From an uncultured Candidatus Saccharibacteria bacterium (GTDB lineage: Bacteria; Patescibacteriota; Saccharimonadia; Saccharimonadales; Saccharimonadaceae), in assembly GCA_948288625.1 (NCBI GenBank), contig CAOHYA010000001.1, positions 682,001 to 746,000 on the forward strand: a DNA stretch of 64,000 nucleotides, in the 5' to 3' direction. The notes beneath the pieces were generated by a model. That model made no database searches, was not told where the DNA came from, and was given only the letters and a program-made list of their open reading frames with translations. Every line of letters begins with the position of its first letter. Position 1 is the first letter of the stretch. Shown piece after piece: positions 1-8,365 of this stretch. The position numbers and the translations under genes were made by a program.

Positions 1-511
1 TTGGGTAACTCGCCGCATCGGATGGCTCCGGGCTGTAGGGTACATCCTCGTACAGTTCCTCGGTGCAGCGATTGCTTACATCGTATTCAACGCCTTCATC
101 GGCGGTGCTGGTGAAGTTTCTGAACAAGCTCAAATGTACGGCCAAACCGCTCCTACATTGTTTGCAGCAGTTGACCTCTCGAACATCAACGGTAAAGAAT
201 GGTATGTATTCTTCGCTGAACTTCTCGGTACCGCAATCCTTGGTTTCGCAGTTGCCAGTGCAACTCGTACCCTTGATCGCCTTACCGGTGCGTTCACCAT
301 CGGTTTCGGTATCTTCATCGCTTTGATGATCACCGTCACCGTTGCTGGCTACGTATCAGCAAGTGCAATCCTTAACCCAGCCGTTGCTCTGTCGCTCCAA
401 GCGTACGAGCCGCAAGTATGGGCATACGCGGTATACGCCCTCGCACCAGTTATCGGTGGTGTAGTTGGTTTCATTGTTCACGACTTGGTTCGCAACAAAG
501 AAGTCATTTAG
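1..511 (+). CDS. MIP/aquaporin family channel, C-terminal part (5' end outside window)
   Basis: The frame is open from base 2, so only about 169 C-terminal residues are visible. The first visible residues (WVTRRIGWLRAVGYI) match the segment that follows the first NPA box in MIP channels. A second NPA box lies in AILNPAVALSL, flanked by hydrophobic helices, and the protein ends in a last helix and a short charged tail. MIP proteins are six-helix membrane channels for water or small neutral solutes such as glycerol; the selectivity residues cannot be judged from this part. A strong intrinsic terminator follows the stop codon within 20 bases. Family assignment is firm, substrate is not. Confidence 0.88.
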   Translation, partial: WVTRRIGWLRAVGYILVQFLGAAIAYIVFNAFIGGAGEVSEQAQMYGQTAPTLFAAVDLSNINGKEWYVFFAELLGTAILGFAVASATRTLDRLTGAFTIGFGIFIALMITVTVAGYVSASAILNPAVALSLQAYEPQVWAYAVYALAPVIGGVVGFIVHDLVRNKEVI

Positions 512-530
512 TTTACACGCTCGATTACGT

Positions 531-558
531 AAAAACCCGCTGGCTAGAGCGGGTTTTT
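531..558 (+). terminator. Rho-independent terminator of the aquaporin gene
   Basis: A perfect stem (AAAAACCCGC paired with GCGGGTTTTT, 8-base loop) ends in a T run just after the aquaporin stop codon. Confidence 0.9.
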
Positions 559-564
559 ATTTTG

Positions 565-602
565 AAAAAAAGATACTCCGCATCTGGCTGATGCGGAGTA
601 TA
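565..602 (-). terminator. Rho-independent terminator of the 614-946 gene
   Basis: The arms ATACTCCGCATC and GATGCGGAGTAT (573-602) are perfect, and on the minus strand they are followed by a run of seven T, just past the stop of the minus-strand gene. Confidence 0.85.
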
Positions 603-613
603 CAAGGAAACGA

Positions 614-946
614 CTAGCGCTTCCTGTCGACGATGACGACACCGTAATCCTTATCCGATGTCTCATATAACCAAAACCTCACCTGGACCGCCCTTCCATC
701 GAGCGACGTTCCCAAGATGTGGTATTCATCTCGTGCTGGGCTTACCCGAATACTTTTCACTCTCACTTCGAACCAAAAAGGTCTATTTTTCGTCCTGCCG
801 GTCAAATGGAACCGCAGAGCACTCACTTCATGGGAAGGATGCGCTTTCGCTCGTTGAAGCTGAGCTCTCACCTCCCGTAGTACAAGTATGCTTGGACCAT
901 GCAGAATCTTGAAGTTATTCGCTAATGGATTAGAGTCTTCGCCCAT
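614..946 (-). CDS. Hypothetical protein, 110 aa
   Basis: I do not recognise a family. The protein is soluble, with a basic N-terminal half (an LREVRAQLQRAKAH helix) and beta-rich C-terminal half ending in VVIVDRKR. There is no signal peptide or membrane segment. It stands alone: a GGGGT-type ribosome-binding site precedes the ATG and an intrinsic terminator lies just past the stop, so it is probably its own transcription unit. It resembles in layout the other small orphan genes of the window (7917, 19017, 30499, 50306, 56405). Confidence 0.6.
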   Translation of the reverse strand: MGEDSNPLANNFKILHGPSILVLREVRAQLQRAKAHPSHEVSALRFHLTGRTKNRPFWFEVRVKSIRVSPARDEYHILGTSLDGRAVQVRFWLYETSDKDYGVVIVDRKR

Positions 947-1074
947 GGTTACCCCATCGTCTGTAATCTATATGGTCAGATCGAAACCGTTGACGAAAGA
1001 ATCGCCCACTCCACCGCACAGTGAAGAATCAATAATAAAATAACATAATTATGGTTATTTGTAAAATATAATGG

Positions 1075-1512
1075 TTAACTCTGAAGCGGAACAACGTACT
1101 TACCTATGAATCGTCCTTCTTTTCGAGGCGAAGGTGTAAACGGCTCGATTACTTGTGCGACTGATTTATCGGCCATATGTTCCCAAACTTTCTTTGAATA
1201 TTTTGTCAGTTCCCAGTTTTGGGTTTGAAAGTTAAAACCTCGAGCATGCGATAGTTCGAACGCAAGAATGTAGGTTGCCAATCCGATACCCCGCCCTCTT
1301 ACGTTCTCATCTATTTCTATGCCATCGAAGTGAGCAAATCGTTCATCACTATGGGTTTCCGAGACAAGATCAAGCCTGCCGACGGATTTATCGTCGGCAA
1401 CTACGTCGATGGTATCGCGCATAATGAACCCAAAATCATGGCTCGAAACGGTATTTAAATGTACCGCCGGCAAGGTATGATTGGGATCGAGCAATTCACG
1501 ATATGCTGTCAT
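1075..1512 (-). CDS. GNAT-fold N-acetyltransferase-like protein, 145 aa
   Basis: The middle of the protein shows the GNAT acetyl-CoA binding pattern: a strand with FDGIEID, then RGRGIG at about residues 92-97 (the R/QxxGxG/A pyrophosphate loop) followed by the helix LATYILAFELSHARG. The N-terminal third is not clearly conserved. GNAT enzymes move an acetyl group from acetyl-CoA to an amine; the substrate here is unknown. It is flanked by intergenic DNA and is probably monocistronic. Confidence 0.65.
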   Translation of the reverse strand: MTAYRELLDPNHTLPAVHLNTVSSHDFGFIMRDTIDVVADDKSVGRLDLVSETHSDERFAHFDGIEIDENVRGRGIGLATYILAFELSHARGFNFQTQNWELTKYSKKVWEHMADKSVAQVIEPFTPSPRKEGRFIGKYVVPLQS

Positions 1513-1558
1513 ATCACTATTTTAACATAAACTTTATGAAAAGTCAATTATAAGAAGG

Positions 1559-2629
1559 TTATTCGTCCTGTTGTGGCCGATCGATCAACAAAGGTTCGAC
1601 ACTCTTATTTTTCCCGGCAATCTTCGTCACATCAGTATCAATTTTACTGAGTTCCTTATGTGCGTTGTTATAATGCCCGACAGTCGTACCGAGTGACTTG
1701 CCGAGCTTATTCATGTAATCGTCAAAGGTCGCGATATGGCGCCCCAACTTCCCTACCTGCGTTTGTATGTCTTTGGCCTGCTCTTCGATCTGCAAACTTC
1801 TCAGGCCCTGCAATACTGTTTGCAGGTATGCCATGAAGCTTGTCGGGCTCACGATGATTACCTTTTTCTCACGGAACGCATATTCGATCAAATCTCGAGC
1901 GCTCGATCCCGTCCCGACGTCACCGATAAGAAGATCGTAATACAGTGATTCGCTCGGGATAAACATAAAAGCAAAGTCCATCGTATTTTCAGCAGGAAGA
2001 ATATATTTGCTGGTTTCATCGATACGACCCTTAAGGTCATTACGCACTCGCTTCAACCATTCTTCACGTTCAGGTTTCGTTTTTGACGCGACCATTCGGT
2101 TATAGTTTTCAAGGCTGAACTTGCTATCGATGGCCAAGATTTGGCCTTTATCCAAAAATATGACCGCATCGGCGATGGTACCGTCCTTGAAGCCATGCTG
2201 CATTTTGAAATTTTTCGTCGGGAGGATATTCGATAATACCGATTCAAGATAGTACTCTCCGAATACTCCGCGTTGCTTCGGGTTCTGCAGCACGTTTTGA
2301 AGTGTCTTTAGTTCATCGGCCACATCAACCACCCGCCTGTTCGTTTCATCGAGCTTGGTAAGCCGTTGTGACACATCGCTCACCAGCTTCATGCTTTCAC
2401 CGAGTTGGCGTTGCATAGAGGTTTGCATATTCACCGAGCTGCGCTCTAGCTTGTCGCCCAAGACCGTCTGCAGGTTAGTGATAGTACGGTTCAGTTCGGT
2501 CACATCGGCTTTGATAAGTTCTACGCTGCTGCCCGTTTTTAAGTCACGCAACCGCTGCGCGATAATATACAACGCCACCGCCAAACCGACGACAGCAACA
2601 ACAAGCACAATAACCACAAGCATATCCAT
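1559..2629 (-). CDS. rmuC: RmuC family DNA recombination protein
   Basis: 356 residues. An N-terminal membrane helix (about residues 3-22) is followed by a long coiled coil (about 35-115) and then the RmuC nuclease-like domain, beginning at the family motif QRGVFGE (near 118-124) and containing AIDSKFSLENY and FMFIPSE. In Enterobacteria RmuC limits recombination at inverted repeats; the domain belongs to the PD-(D/E)xK-like set and DSKF fits the catalytic D..xK element. It lies in a minus-strand group with two membrane proteins (2645-3620), 15 bases downstream of the nearest one. Length and architecture are normal for the family. Confidence 0.9.
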   Translation of the reverse strand: MDMLVVIVLVVAVVGLAVALYIIAQRLRDLKTGSSVELIKADVTELNRTITNLQTVLGDKLERSSVNMQTSMQRQLGESMKLVSDVSQRLTKLDETNRRVVDVADELKTLQNVLQNPKQRGVFGEYYLESVLSNILPTKNFKMQHGFKDGTIADAVIFLDKGQILAIDSKFSLENYNRMVASKTKPEREEWLKRVRNDLKGRIDETSKYILPAENTMDFAFMFIPSESLYYDLLIGDVGTGSSARDLIEYAFREKKVIIVSPTSFMAYLQTVLQGLRSLQIEEQAKDIQTQVGKLGRHIATFDDYMNKLGKSLGTTVGHYNNAHKELSKIDTDVTKIAGKNKSVEPLLIDRPQQDE

Positions 2630-2644
2630 GCTTTCAGTATACCA

Positions 2645-3127
2645 CTATAAAAGAAGGAGAAGTCGGATGATAAGCGCCGTCGCTACGGCGATACCAATAA
2701 CTACCGGCAAGCGAGTCAAGTTGGCAATTAAGCCAAATAATACGTATGTCACCGCATACAATACGACGCCCCATAAAATCGCCTCATACCAGGCAAGGCC
2801 TTCAACGTAAGCACCGAGGCTCCATAATACCGCGGCAGCCGAGGCGCTAATGACCAGCGGCCGTGGCTGGAGGGTTTTTACCAATATAAAAGTTCCGACA
2901 ATTGCTACCAAAACAGTTGCTACGCTGCCAGCCACACTAAGTGAATCGACACAAGCGGTTGCGGTCGATAAGTCACGGCACGCTAACGGTTCGATGACGT
3001 AGAAACGCAACAACGCCGTCAATACCCACCAAAGTAACCCGAGGCCAGCCCCGATAAATACTATTCTAACTCTTGCCCACCACGGTTTTACGACGACTGT
3101 CTGCGCGTCGGTGACGACCTGTGCCAT
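2645..3127 (-). CDS. Small polytopic membrane protein, 160 aa
   Basis: Family not recognised. About four to five membrane helices follow a short soluble N-terminus that begins MAQVVTDAQ. I chose this ATG because AGGGAG stands at the right distance before it; an upstream in-frame start would add 24 residues without a better site. Its start overlaps the end of the PAP2 gene by about 60 bases in another frame, so translation is probably coupled. The C-terminus is a run of leucines. It may be a partner of the PAP2 phosphatase, which is inference from position only. Confidence 0.7.
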   Translation of the reverse strand: MAQVVTDAQTVVVKPWWARVRIVFIGAGLGLLWWVLTALLRFYVIEPLACRDLSTATACVDSLSVAGSVATVLVAIVGTFILVKTLQPRPLVISASAAAVLWSLGAYVEGLAWYEAILWGVVLYAVTYVLFGLIANLTRLPVVIGIAVATALIIRLLLLL

Positions 3128-3620
3128 TTCCGTGTATCTCCCTCTGTTCGTTGTACGTTCTTGGTTCGTTACTGTACCATAAAGCACCGATGAGAGCAAT
3201 TACGACCCCTGCAAAAACATCAAACGGCGTATGCACTAGCGCGACTACTCGGCCGACACACACGACCACGACTAAAGCGGCTAAAACTATCGACACTTTC
3301 TTTAGGCGAGTTTCAAACCACACGGCTGCGAGGATGGCGGTGACGAACAAAGCATGGTCTGACGGAAAGCCTGGATTATCGAGGTACGATGCGCCAGGAT
3401 CGACACCAAGCAACTCGAAAGGGCGAAGATCGGACGGCTGATACACAGTGGCGACAAATTTAGCGAGCAGATAAGCCGTCAGGCCAGCCATAAGAATGCG
3501 AGAATATGCCTGAAAGCGGTTTCCTTTCGGTACCTTGAGGAGTAATGCCCACGTCCCAATTAAGACCACCGCGATGACGGAGTAGTCGGCGATTAAGCGG
3601 ATGAAGAAATCAGCTGACAT
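3066..3620 (-). CDS. PAP2 superfamily membrane phosphatase (undecaprenyl-diphosphatase-like)
   Basis: 184 residues with about five membrane helices. The three phosphatase motifs are present: K54 to R66-P67 (KxxxxxxRP type, with longer spacing), PSDH at 86-89, and R124 to H130 to D134 (GRVVALVHTPFD). These residues form the acid-phosphatase active site in the PAP2 family, including BcrC, which recycles undecaprenyl pyrophosphate for cell-wall synthesis. The C-terminal 35 residues are basic and soluble. First gene of a minus-strand group with 2645-3127 and perhaps rmuC. The exact lipid substrate is not proven. Confidence 0.85.
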   Translation of the reverse strand: MSADFFIRLIADYSVIAVVLIGTWALLLKVPKGNRFQAYSRILMAGLTAYLLAKFVATVYQPSDLRPFELLGVDPGASYLDNPGFPSDHALFVTAILAAVWFETRLKKVSIVLAALVVVVCVGRVVALVHTPFDVFAGVVIALIGALWYSNEPRTYNEQREIHGNGTGRHRRADSRRKTVVGKS

Positions 3621-3749
3621 AGTGATATTATAAACTCTTTTTAACCAAAATCACTATAAGTGATTTAATAAATATCTAATAAAATATCAATATTTACAAA
3701 TTCATAATTGGATCGTATTAAAGAATCATGAGTAGTACAATACAAATAT

Positions 3750-4955
3750 ATGAAAATAATTGATTCTATAAAGATTATAAATTACAGGTCATGCATTGAT
3801 ACGTCTTTTGAGTTAAATGACAACTTAACGGCACTTATCGGGGCGAATGGTGCTGGTAAGACAAATATCTTAAATACTTTTTCAATATTAGGTTCAATAT
3901 CAGGTGAAAGATCCTTCTATAGACCTGTACTAGAAAAAAATAATATTGACTCATCAATTATTTCAGCGTCTATCCAGCTGAATAATAAAAAATACGATTT
4001 AAGGTTTGAATTTTATCTTGATTTTGACGAATACTCAGAAAACGTAAGATTGATTAAACTCGACTACAAAAGACTCCCCCTACCATCCTGGACAGTAATT
4101 GATGAACGCGATTTACAGTACGCTAATTATTATTTGACTGAAAAAAATAATGACAATAAAGAGTTTATCCTAAGTATGTTACAAGGATCCAGAAAATTAA
4201 AAGAAGAAAAGATTGCTCTAATCGATGTTTTAAAAGAAATAAAATATTTTAGCGCAACAAAATTTGCAGATCCTTCCAAAGCCTCTTCTTCAATCGAGCT
4301 TATAAACGTACGAGGATCGAGCACACAACCCAGAACGGCACATGATAAATTTATCAGGGAACTATACGATACATATAAACTATCGAGTAAAGATGGTATT
4401 TATAAAAAATACTTATCCCTTGTAACCGAACATGGATTATCATTAATTCAAGATATTGATTTTGAAAAAATATCCGTTCCAAGCAATACCGTCAAGGTCT
4501 TAGTAGGTGGTAAATATCAGAATAAGGAAATAACTAGAACAGTAATCGTACCCAGAGTAAAAATTGATGGATTATATTTATCCTTTAATCAACTTTCAGA
4601 GGGAACTTTTAGGACTCTAGCTTTAGTTTTTTATCTGTTACATTCTAAGGAAAGCATCCTATTATTAGAAGAGCCTGAAGTCTCCGTACATCACGGCCTC
4701 CTTTCAAGTATTATTGAGCTCATTAAAATACAGTCTAAAGACAAACAGATAATAATTAGTACTCACTCTGATTTTGTGTTAGATAAATTGAAGCCAGAGA
4801 ATATCATACTAGTAACTAAAAATACGAGCGGAACAAAGGCTGAGCCATTAGCTTCCTCTATGTCCGACGACGATTATAAGTACTTAAAAAAGTATCTTGA
4901 AGAAACAGGAAGCTTGGGTGAATTCTGGCGCGTAAGTGGTTTTGACGATGAATAA
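3750..4955 (+). CDS. OLD-like AAA/ABC-type ATPase, probable phage-defence component
   Basis: 401 residues. The protein opens with IKIINYRS and has Walker A GANGAGKT at 31-38. An ABC-type signature region (LSEGTFR) and Walker B with catalytic Glu (LLLEEPE, about 303) precede a switch histidine (STHSD, about 336). This order is that of the AAA_15/AAA_21 ATPases found in OLD nucleases and in Gabija and PARIS defence systems. The C-terminus stops after the ATPase core, without a fused nuclease; the TOPRIM part is in the next gene, which overlaps it by 8 bases. The coding DNA is clearly AT-rich compared with both sides, which suggests transfer. A TACAAT hexamer 8 nt before the ATG may be its -10 element. 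Confidence 0.88.
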   Translation: MKIIDSIKIINYRSCIDTSFELNDNLTALIGANGAGKTNILNTFSILGSISGERSFYRPVLEKNNIDSSIISASIQLNNKKYDLRFEFYLDFDEYSENVRLIKLDYKRLPLPSWTVIDERDLQYANYYLTEKNNDNKEFILSMLQGSRKLKEEKIALIDVLKEIKYFSATKFADPSKASSSIELINVRGSSTQPRTAHDKFIRELYDTYKLSSKDGIYKKYLSLVTEHGLSLIQDIDFEKISVPSNTVKVLVGGKYQNKEITRTVIVPRVKIDGLYLSFNQLSEGTFRTLALVFYLLHSKESILLLEEPEVSVHHGLLSSIIELIKIQSKDKQIIISTHSDFVLDKLKPENIILVTKNTSGTKAEPLASSMSDDDYKYLKKYLEETGSLGEFWRVSGFDDE

Positions 4956-5529
4956 AGTCCATTCGATCGGCATCATCTGTGAAGATAAAAGTGATTTTCA
5001 GTCACTAAGAATACTCATATCAAGAGTCCTGGATAAAAACAACCTAAGCTTCAAAAAACGCACGGGGGAAGGAGGTAGCAATATACTTCTCAAATGTGAT
5101 AAATGGGCAAACGAGTTACTCGAACAAGGTTGCGACCTCTTACTAGTTGTTCATGACCGTGATCGCGAAGACTACGAAGAATTAAACAATAAAATTAAAA
5201 CAAAATTATCAAAATCTAACTTCAAAAATAACTACGTCTGCATACCTGTAGAAGAACTTGAAGCATGGTTGCTATCGGACCCTGATTTGCTTAAATCTTT
5301 TTTTAAGCTTGACCGAGTACCTAAGATCAAACATAATCCTGAAACTATTCCATCTCCTAAAGAGTATCTCGGAGAACAAGTGCGTTTATGCTCAAATGGC
5401 AATAGACTCTATTTAAACACGAAGCATAATCCTTTATTATCAACAACTATAAGTACGTCTTTAATTAAAACCAAATGTTCTACGTTTGCAAATCTCTGTA
5501 ACTACTTATCAAAGTTCACTTACATTTAA
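4948..5529 (+). CDS. TOPRIM-domain protein (DUF4276-like), partner of the ATPase
   Basis: 193 residues from ATG 4948, which overlaps the ATPase stop (ATGAATAA arrangement); a GTG 12 bases upstream is possible but less likely. The metal-binding TOPRIM residues are visible: E12 in IGIICEDKSD, then D70 and D72 in LLVVHDRDRED. A later VEELEAWLLSD resembles the conserved segment of DUF4276 proteins, which often sit beside AAA ATPases. TOPRIM domains in OLD-type systems cut DNA or RNA. Inference: the ATPase senses phage infection and licenses this nuclease. Codon use is AT-rich like its partner. Confidence 0.8.
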   Translation: MNKVHSIGIICEDKSDFQSLRILISRVLDKNNLSFKKRTGEGGSNILLKCDKWANELLEQGCDLLLVVHDRDREDYEELNNKIKTKLSKSNFKNNYVCIPVEELEAWLLSDPDLLKSFFKLDRVPKIKHNPETIPSPKEYLGEQVRLCSNGNRLYLNTKHNPLLSTTISTSLIKTKCSTFANLCNYLSKFTYI

Positions 5530-5620
5530 TTTAGTGATTAAAAACCTACAAACATTTACATCAACAAGCAATTTATTAACGGTAGGGACAGTAGACTAGT
5601 AATTTTATTTAACTTGTGCT

Positions 5621-5775
5621 ATAATAGATACATTGCATCCGAATGGATACCTAACTATTACCTTAAGCCGCTCAGTCGCGGGCCCAACTGGTAAATAAAA
5701 TAGATTTAGAGGTTATTGCTGTTCGTCTGCAGCGACAACATACCAAATCATAACCCTCGAAAGGGATTACTCTAT
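5621..5775 (+). promoter_or_regulatory. Promoter and long 5' leader of the DEAD-box helicase gene
   Basis: A consensus TATAAT lies near 5621 and the helicase ATG is at 5776, giving a leader of about 145 nt. It contains a small hairpin (GCATCC/GGATAC region) and ends with AAGGGA before the ATG. Long leaders are common in cold-induced helicase genes; this is inference. Confidence 0.5.
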
Positions 5776-7005
5776 ATGGCATATCGCCCACAAAATTCAT
5801 CAAAACCTCGTTCAGCACGTCCTGGTCACCGCCAGTTCGGCCCGCCGAAGCGCCAATCAAATGGTGGCGGCAACCGCCGTGGTGCTTACATTCACCCAAG
5901 CAAGTTCATCAATAAAGCCGTTGCTGCCGTCGACGAAGTCGTCTACGAGCACAAGCACAACTTCGCGGACTTTCCGTTTAATGCTGCTTTGCACGCCAAC
6001 GTCGCGAAACGTGGCTATGTCGCGCCAAGCCCAATCCAGGACCAAGCAATTCCATTCGTATTGGAAGGCCGAGACGTCATTGGGTTAGCAAACACTGGTA
6101 CTGGTAAAACAGCTGCCTTCTTGTTACCTATCATCAACTCACTCTCGACTCACAGCCCACGCGGTTCAGTGCTTATCATGGCCCCGACCCGTGAACTTGC
6201 AGTACAAATCCAAGAAGAGTTCCGCGCTTTCGCACAAGGTATGCAACTGTACGACGCGATTTGCGTTGGTGGTACCAACATCGACCGTCAAATCCGCGAC
6301 CTTCGTCGTGGTGCACACGTCATCATCGGTACGCCGGGTCGTCTTAAGGACCTCATGCAACGCCGCGAACTTCGCCTCGACAACGTAAAGACACTTGTTC
6401 TCGACGAAGCTGATCGTATGCTCGACATGGGGTTCATCAACGACATCCGTACCATTGTTTCTCAAACTCCAGCCGATCGCCAAACGCTCTTCTTCAGCGC
6501 GACGATCACTCCGACCATTAAAACGTTGGTAGATACCTTCTTGAACGACCCAGCCGAAGTACAAGTACGTACCGCTGACACTAGCGAACGTGTTGACCAA
6601 AACATCATCGAAGCCGACACCAAGGAAGCTCGCCTTGATATCCTTACCAACATGCTGAGCGAAGAAGAATATGAAAAGGTACTCGTGTTCGGTGAAACGA
6701 AGTTCGGCGTACAACGCCTTTCCGACCACCTCGAACGCAGCGGCCACGCCTCTGTTGCCATTCACGGTAACAAGTCACAGTCACAGCGCCAACGTGCTTT
6801 GAAAACTTTCAAAGATGGTAAGGCAAAGATCTTAGTCGCAACCGACGTTGCTGCTCGTGGCCTCGACATTCCGAATGTCAGCCACGTCATCAACTACGAC
6901 CAACCTGCAACTTACGAAGATTACGTGCACCGTATCGGCCGTACTGGCCGTGGTGGCGCCAGCGGTAAGGCACTGACATTCGTCCCTACCCAAAACCGTC
7001 GTTAA
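5776..7005 (+). CDS. DEAD-box ATP-dependent RNA helicase (RhlE-like)
   Basis: 409 residues from ATG 5776, preceded by AAGGGA at good spacing. An Arg/Gly-rich N-terminal tail of about 40 residues precedes the two RecA folds. Visible motifs: Q motif (PSPIQDQAIP, about 83), Walker A (ANTGTGKT, about 105-112), PTREL, TPGR, DEAD (about 208-211), SAT (about 240), ARGLDIP and HRIGRTGR (about 384-391). The protein ends shortly after the last motif, so there is no C-terminal RNA-binding extension. DEAD-box helicases unwind RNA duplexes in ribosome assembly and RNA decay. Convergent with the hydrolase gene, overlapping by 4 bases. Confidence 0.95.
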   Translation: MAYRPQNSSKPRSARPGHRQFGPPKRQSNGGGNRRGAYIHPSKFINKAVAAVDEVVYEHKHNFADFPFNAALHANVAKRGYVAPSPIQDQAIPFVLEGRDVIGLANTGTGKTAAFLLPIINSLSTHSPRGSVLIMAPTRELAVQIQEEFRAFAQGMQLYDAICVGGTNIDRQIRDLRRGAHVIIGTPGRLKDLMQRRELRLDNVKTLVLDEADRMLDMGFINDIRTIVSQTPADRQTLFFSATITPTIKTLVDTFLNDPAEVQVRTADTSERVDQNIIEADTKEARLDILTNMLSEEEYEKVLVFGETKFGVQRLSDHLERSGHASVAIHGNKSQSQRQRALKTFKDGKAKILVATDVAARGLDIPNVSHVINYDQPATYEDYVHRIGRTGRGGASGKALTFVPTQNRR

Positions 7006-7805
7006 GAGGTAACCGCATCCGCCATTTCTTTGGCGACGAACGTAACGTACCGGCCCAATATATCGTGGCCGGTCGTTATTTTTTTGGCGGTAACGTTCGG
7101 CTGGTTCTTCGCCAGCTTTTGTATATGCCCACCAATGACCACCGGGTCGAGCGTTCCATACAGAATAGTCACCGGCAGCTTCAAACGAGCCGCATCCTCC
7201 AATGACGTTTGGTTGACGATGCTTGATTCCAAGGCGGCTACATACGACGCTACGTTACCGGCATTCACGTCGAGCGCTTTGGTCGCCAACTTCAATTTCA
7301 CGATCAATGGAAATAACGATTCGAGAGTTTGCGGGTATTTTTTGGCTCGGCGATAAAGATCTTTTAATATTTCGTCACGTTTCAATAATCGTCGCTTTTC
7401 TTCAGTCTGTTTATAGAAGGGAGGACTACATAAAATCAATCGCTTCGCCAAGAACGGGTATCGTTTTGCGATTTCTACCGAAACAAGACTGCCAAGCGAG
7501 TGACCGACGATTATCGGCTGCTGCGTCAAACGTAATTTAAATAACGTTGCCGCTACCGAACGAGCCTGCGTTCGTGCGCTATATACTACCCACGGTGGCC
7601 GCGGTGATTGCCCGAACCCTAACAAGTCTATACCGATGACACGGACATTCTTCGGCAACAACGGAATTACTTCGTCCCAGGCCTTCGCTGAGTTACCGAT
7701 TCCATGAATCAATATGAACGTAGCCTTCGGCTTTTTCGGTGAAAGAAATTCGGTCACATGCAGGGCGTACGGAATTTTAAGCCAACGGTGAAGAACGGTA
7801 TCCAT
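7002..7805 (-). CDS. Alpha/beta hydrolase fold protein
   Basis: 267 residues from ATG 7805. The oxyanion-hole HGIGNS segment, nucleophile elbow GHSLGS with the catalytic Ser, an acid in YGTLDPV and the late His in TTGHDILG define an alpha/beta hydrolase with a complete triad. There is no signal peptide, so it probably acts in the cytoplasm on a small ester or similar molecule. No ribosome-binding site is visible; TATGAT ends 4 nt before the ATG, so the mRNA is probably leaderless. Substrate unknown. Confidence 0.85.
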   Translation of the reverse strand: MDTVLHRWLKIPYALHVTEFLSPKKPKATFILIHGIGNSAKAWDEVIPLLPKNVRVIGIDLLGFGQSPRPPWVVYSARTQARSVAATLFKLRLTQQPIIVGHSLGSLVSVEIAKRYPFLAKRLILCSPPFYKQTEEKRRLLKRDEILKDLYRRAKKYPQTLESLFPLIVKLKLATKALDVNAGNVASYVAALESSIVNQTSLEDAARLKLPVTILYGTLDPVVIGGHIQKLAKNQPNVTAKKITTGHDILGRYVTFVAKEMADAVTS

Positions 7806-7852
7806 ATATCTATCATAACAAATGCGCCGCACATCAGGTTTGGCCGCACGGC

Positions 7853-7881
7853 TAGACTACTGTGCTATTAAGTGTTATAAT
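7853..7881 (+). promoter_or_regulatory. Sigma-70-type promoter of the 7917 gene
   Basis: TAGACT (7853-7858), 17-base spacer, TATAAT (7876-7881), about 30 nt before the AAAGG ribosome-binding site of the next gene. Confidence 0.6.
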
Positions 7882-7916
7882 ATAAAACAGTGTTTCTCCG
7901 ACTGAAAGGTACTCCC

Positions 7917-8312
7917 TTGAACATCAAGGAAAAGCTCGCACTCCAACTCACCAACGCCCGTAAGGTCTTCAACGTCTCGGTCGTCGAAATCGAGGACAAG
8001 CTGATGCTGCTGCCTCGGCCGCTCCGTAGCAGAACGCATCGGCACCTCAAGAATGACGCGTACCTAGCGGTATTAAGCGTCGCCGCGGGGATCTACAGCG
8101 TTCGCACCAAAAAGGCGCTTTTGCTCGGCATCAAAGACCGTACCCAGAATGCGTACGGCCGTTTCATGACCAAGATCAGCCTGGTCGTCAATATCATCCT
8201 AGTGATACTGGCGGCTCACGAATACTGGATTCGCGCCCGTGACGACAAGAACTTGGTGGCATGGGTTCAGAGACTCGTCGACGAGTACAAGTCAGAACAA
8301 AAGATGAACTAA
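7917..8312 (+). CDS. Hypothetical protein with one membrane helix, 131 aa
   Basis: No family recognised. I chose the TTG at 7917 because AAAGG stands 8 nt before it; a GTG 27 bases upstream has no such site. The protein is basic, with an N-terminal soluble part (NIKEKLALQL), and one clear hydrophobic helix around residues 87-103 (ISLVVNIILVILAAH). It is a single-gene unit with its own consensus promoter and intrinsic terminator, and its GC content is higher than that of the neighbours. Confidence 0.6.
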   Translation: MNIKEKLALQLTNARKVFNVSVVEIEDKLMLLPRPLRSRTHRHLKNDAYLAVLSVAAGIYSVRTKKALLLGIKDRTQNAYGRFMTKISLVVNIILVILAAHEYWIRARDDKNLVAWVQRLVDEYKSEQKMN

Positions 8313-8362
8313 CCCCGCAGGTTCGGCTTCAAGAAAAGCCTCGCAGCCAGCGGGGATTTTTC
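8313..8362 (+). terminator. Rho-independent terminator of the 7917 gene
   Basis: CCCCGC (8313-8318) pairs with GCGGGG (8350-8355) around an inner branched hairpin, followed by ATTTTTCT. Confidence 0.75.
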
Positions 8363-8365
8363 TAT

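Noticed and set aside
2355..2810. Plus-strand frame of 151 codons across rmuC
   Set aside because: Overlaps the conserved rmuC coding sequence and has low-complexity Ser/Thr-rich translation typical of a shadow frame.
6166..6765. Antisense frame of about 200 codons within the DEAD-box helicase
   Set aside because: The plus-strand frame has all helicase motifs; the antisense frame has no recognisable domain.
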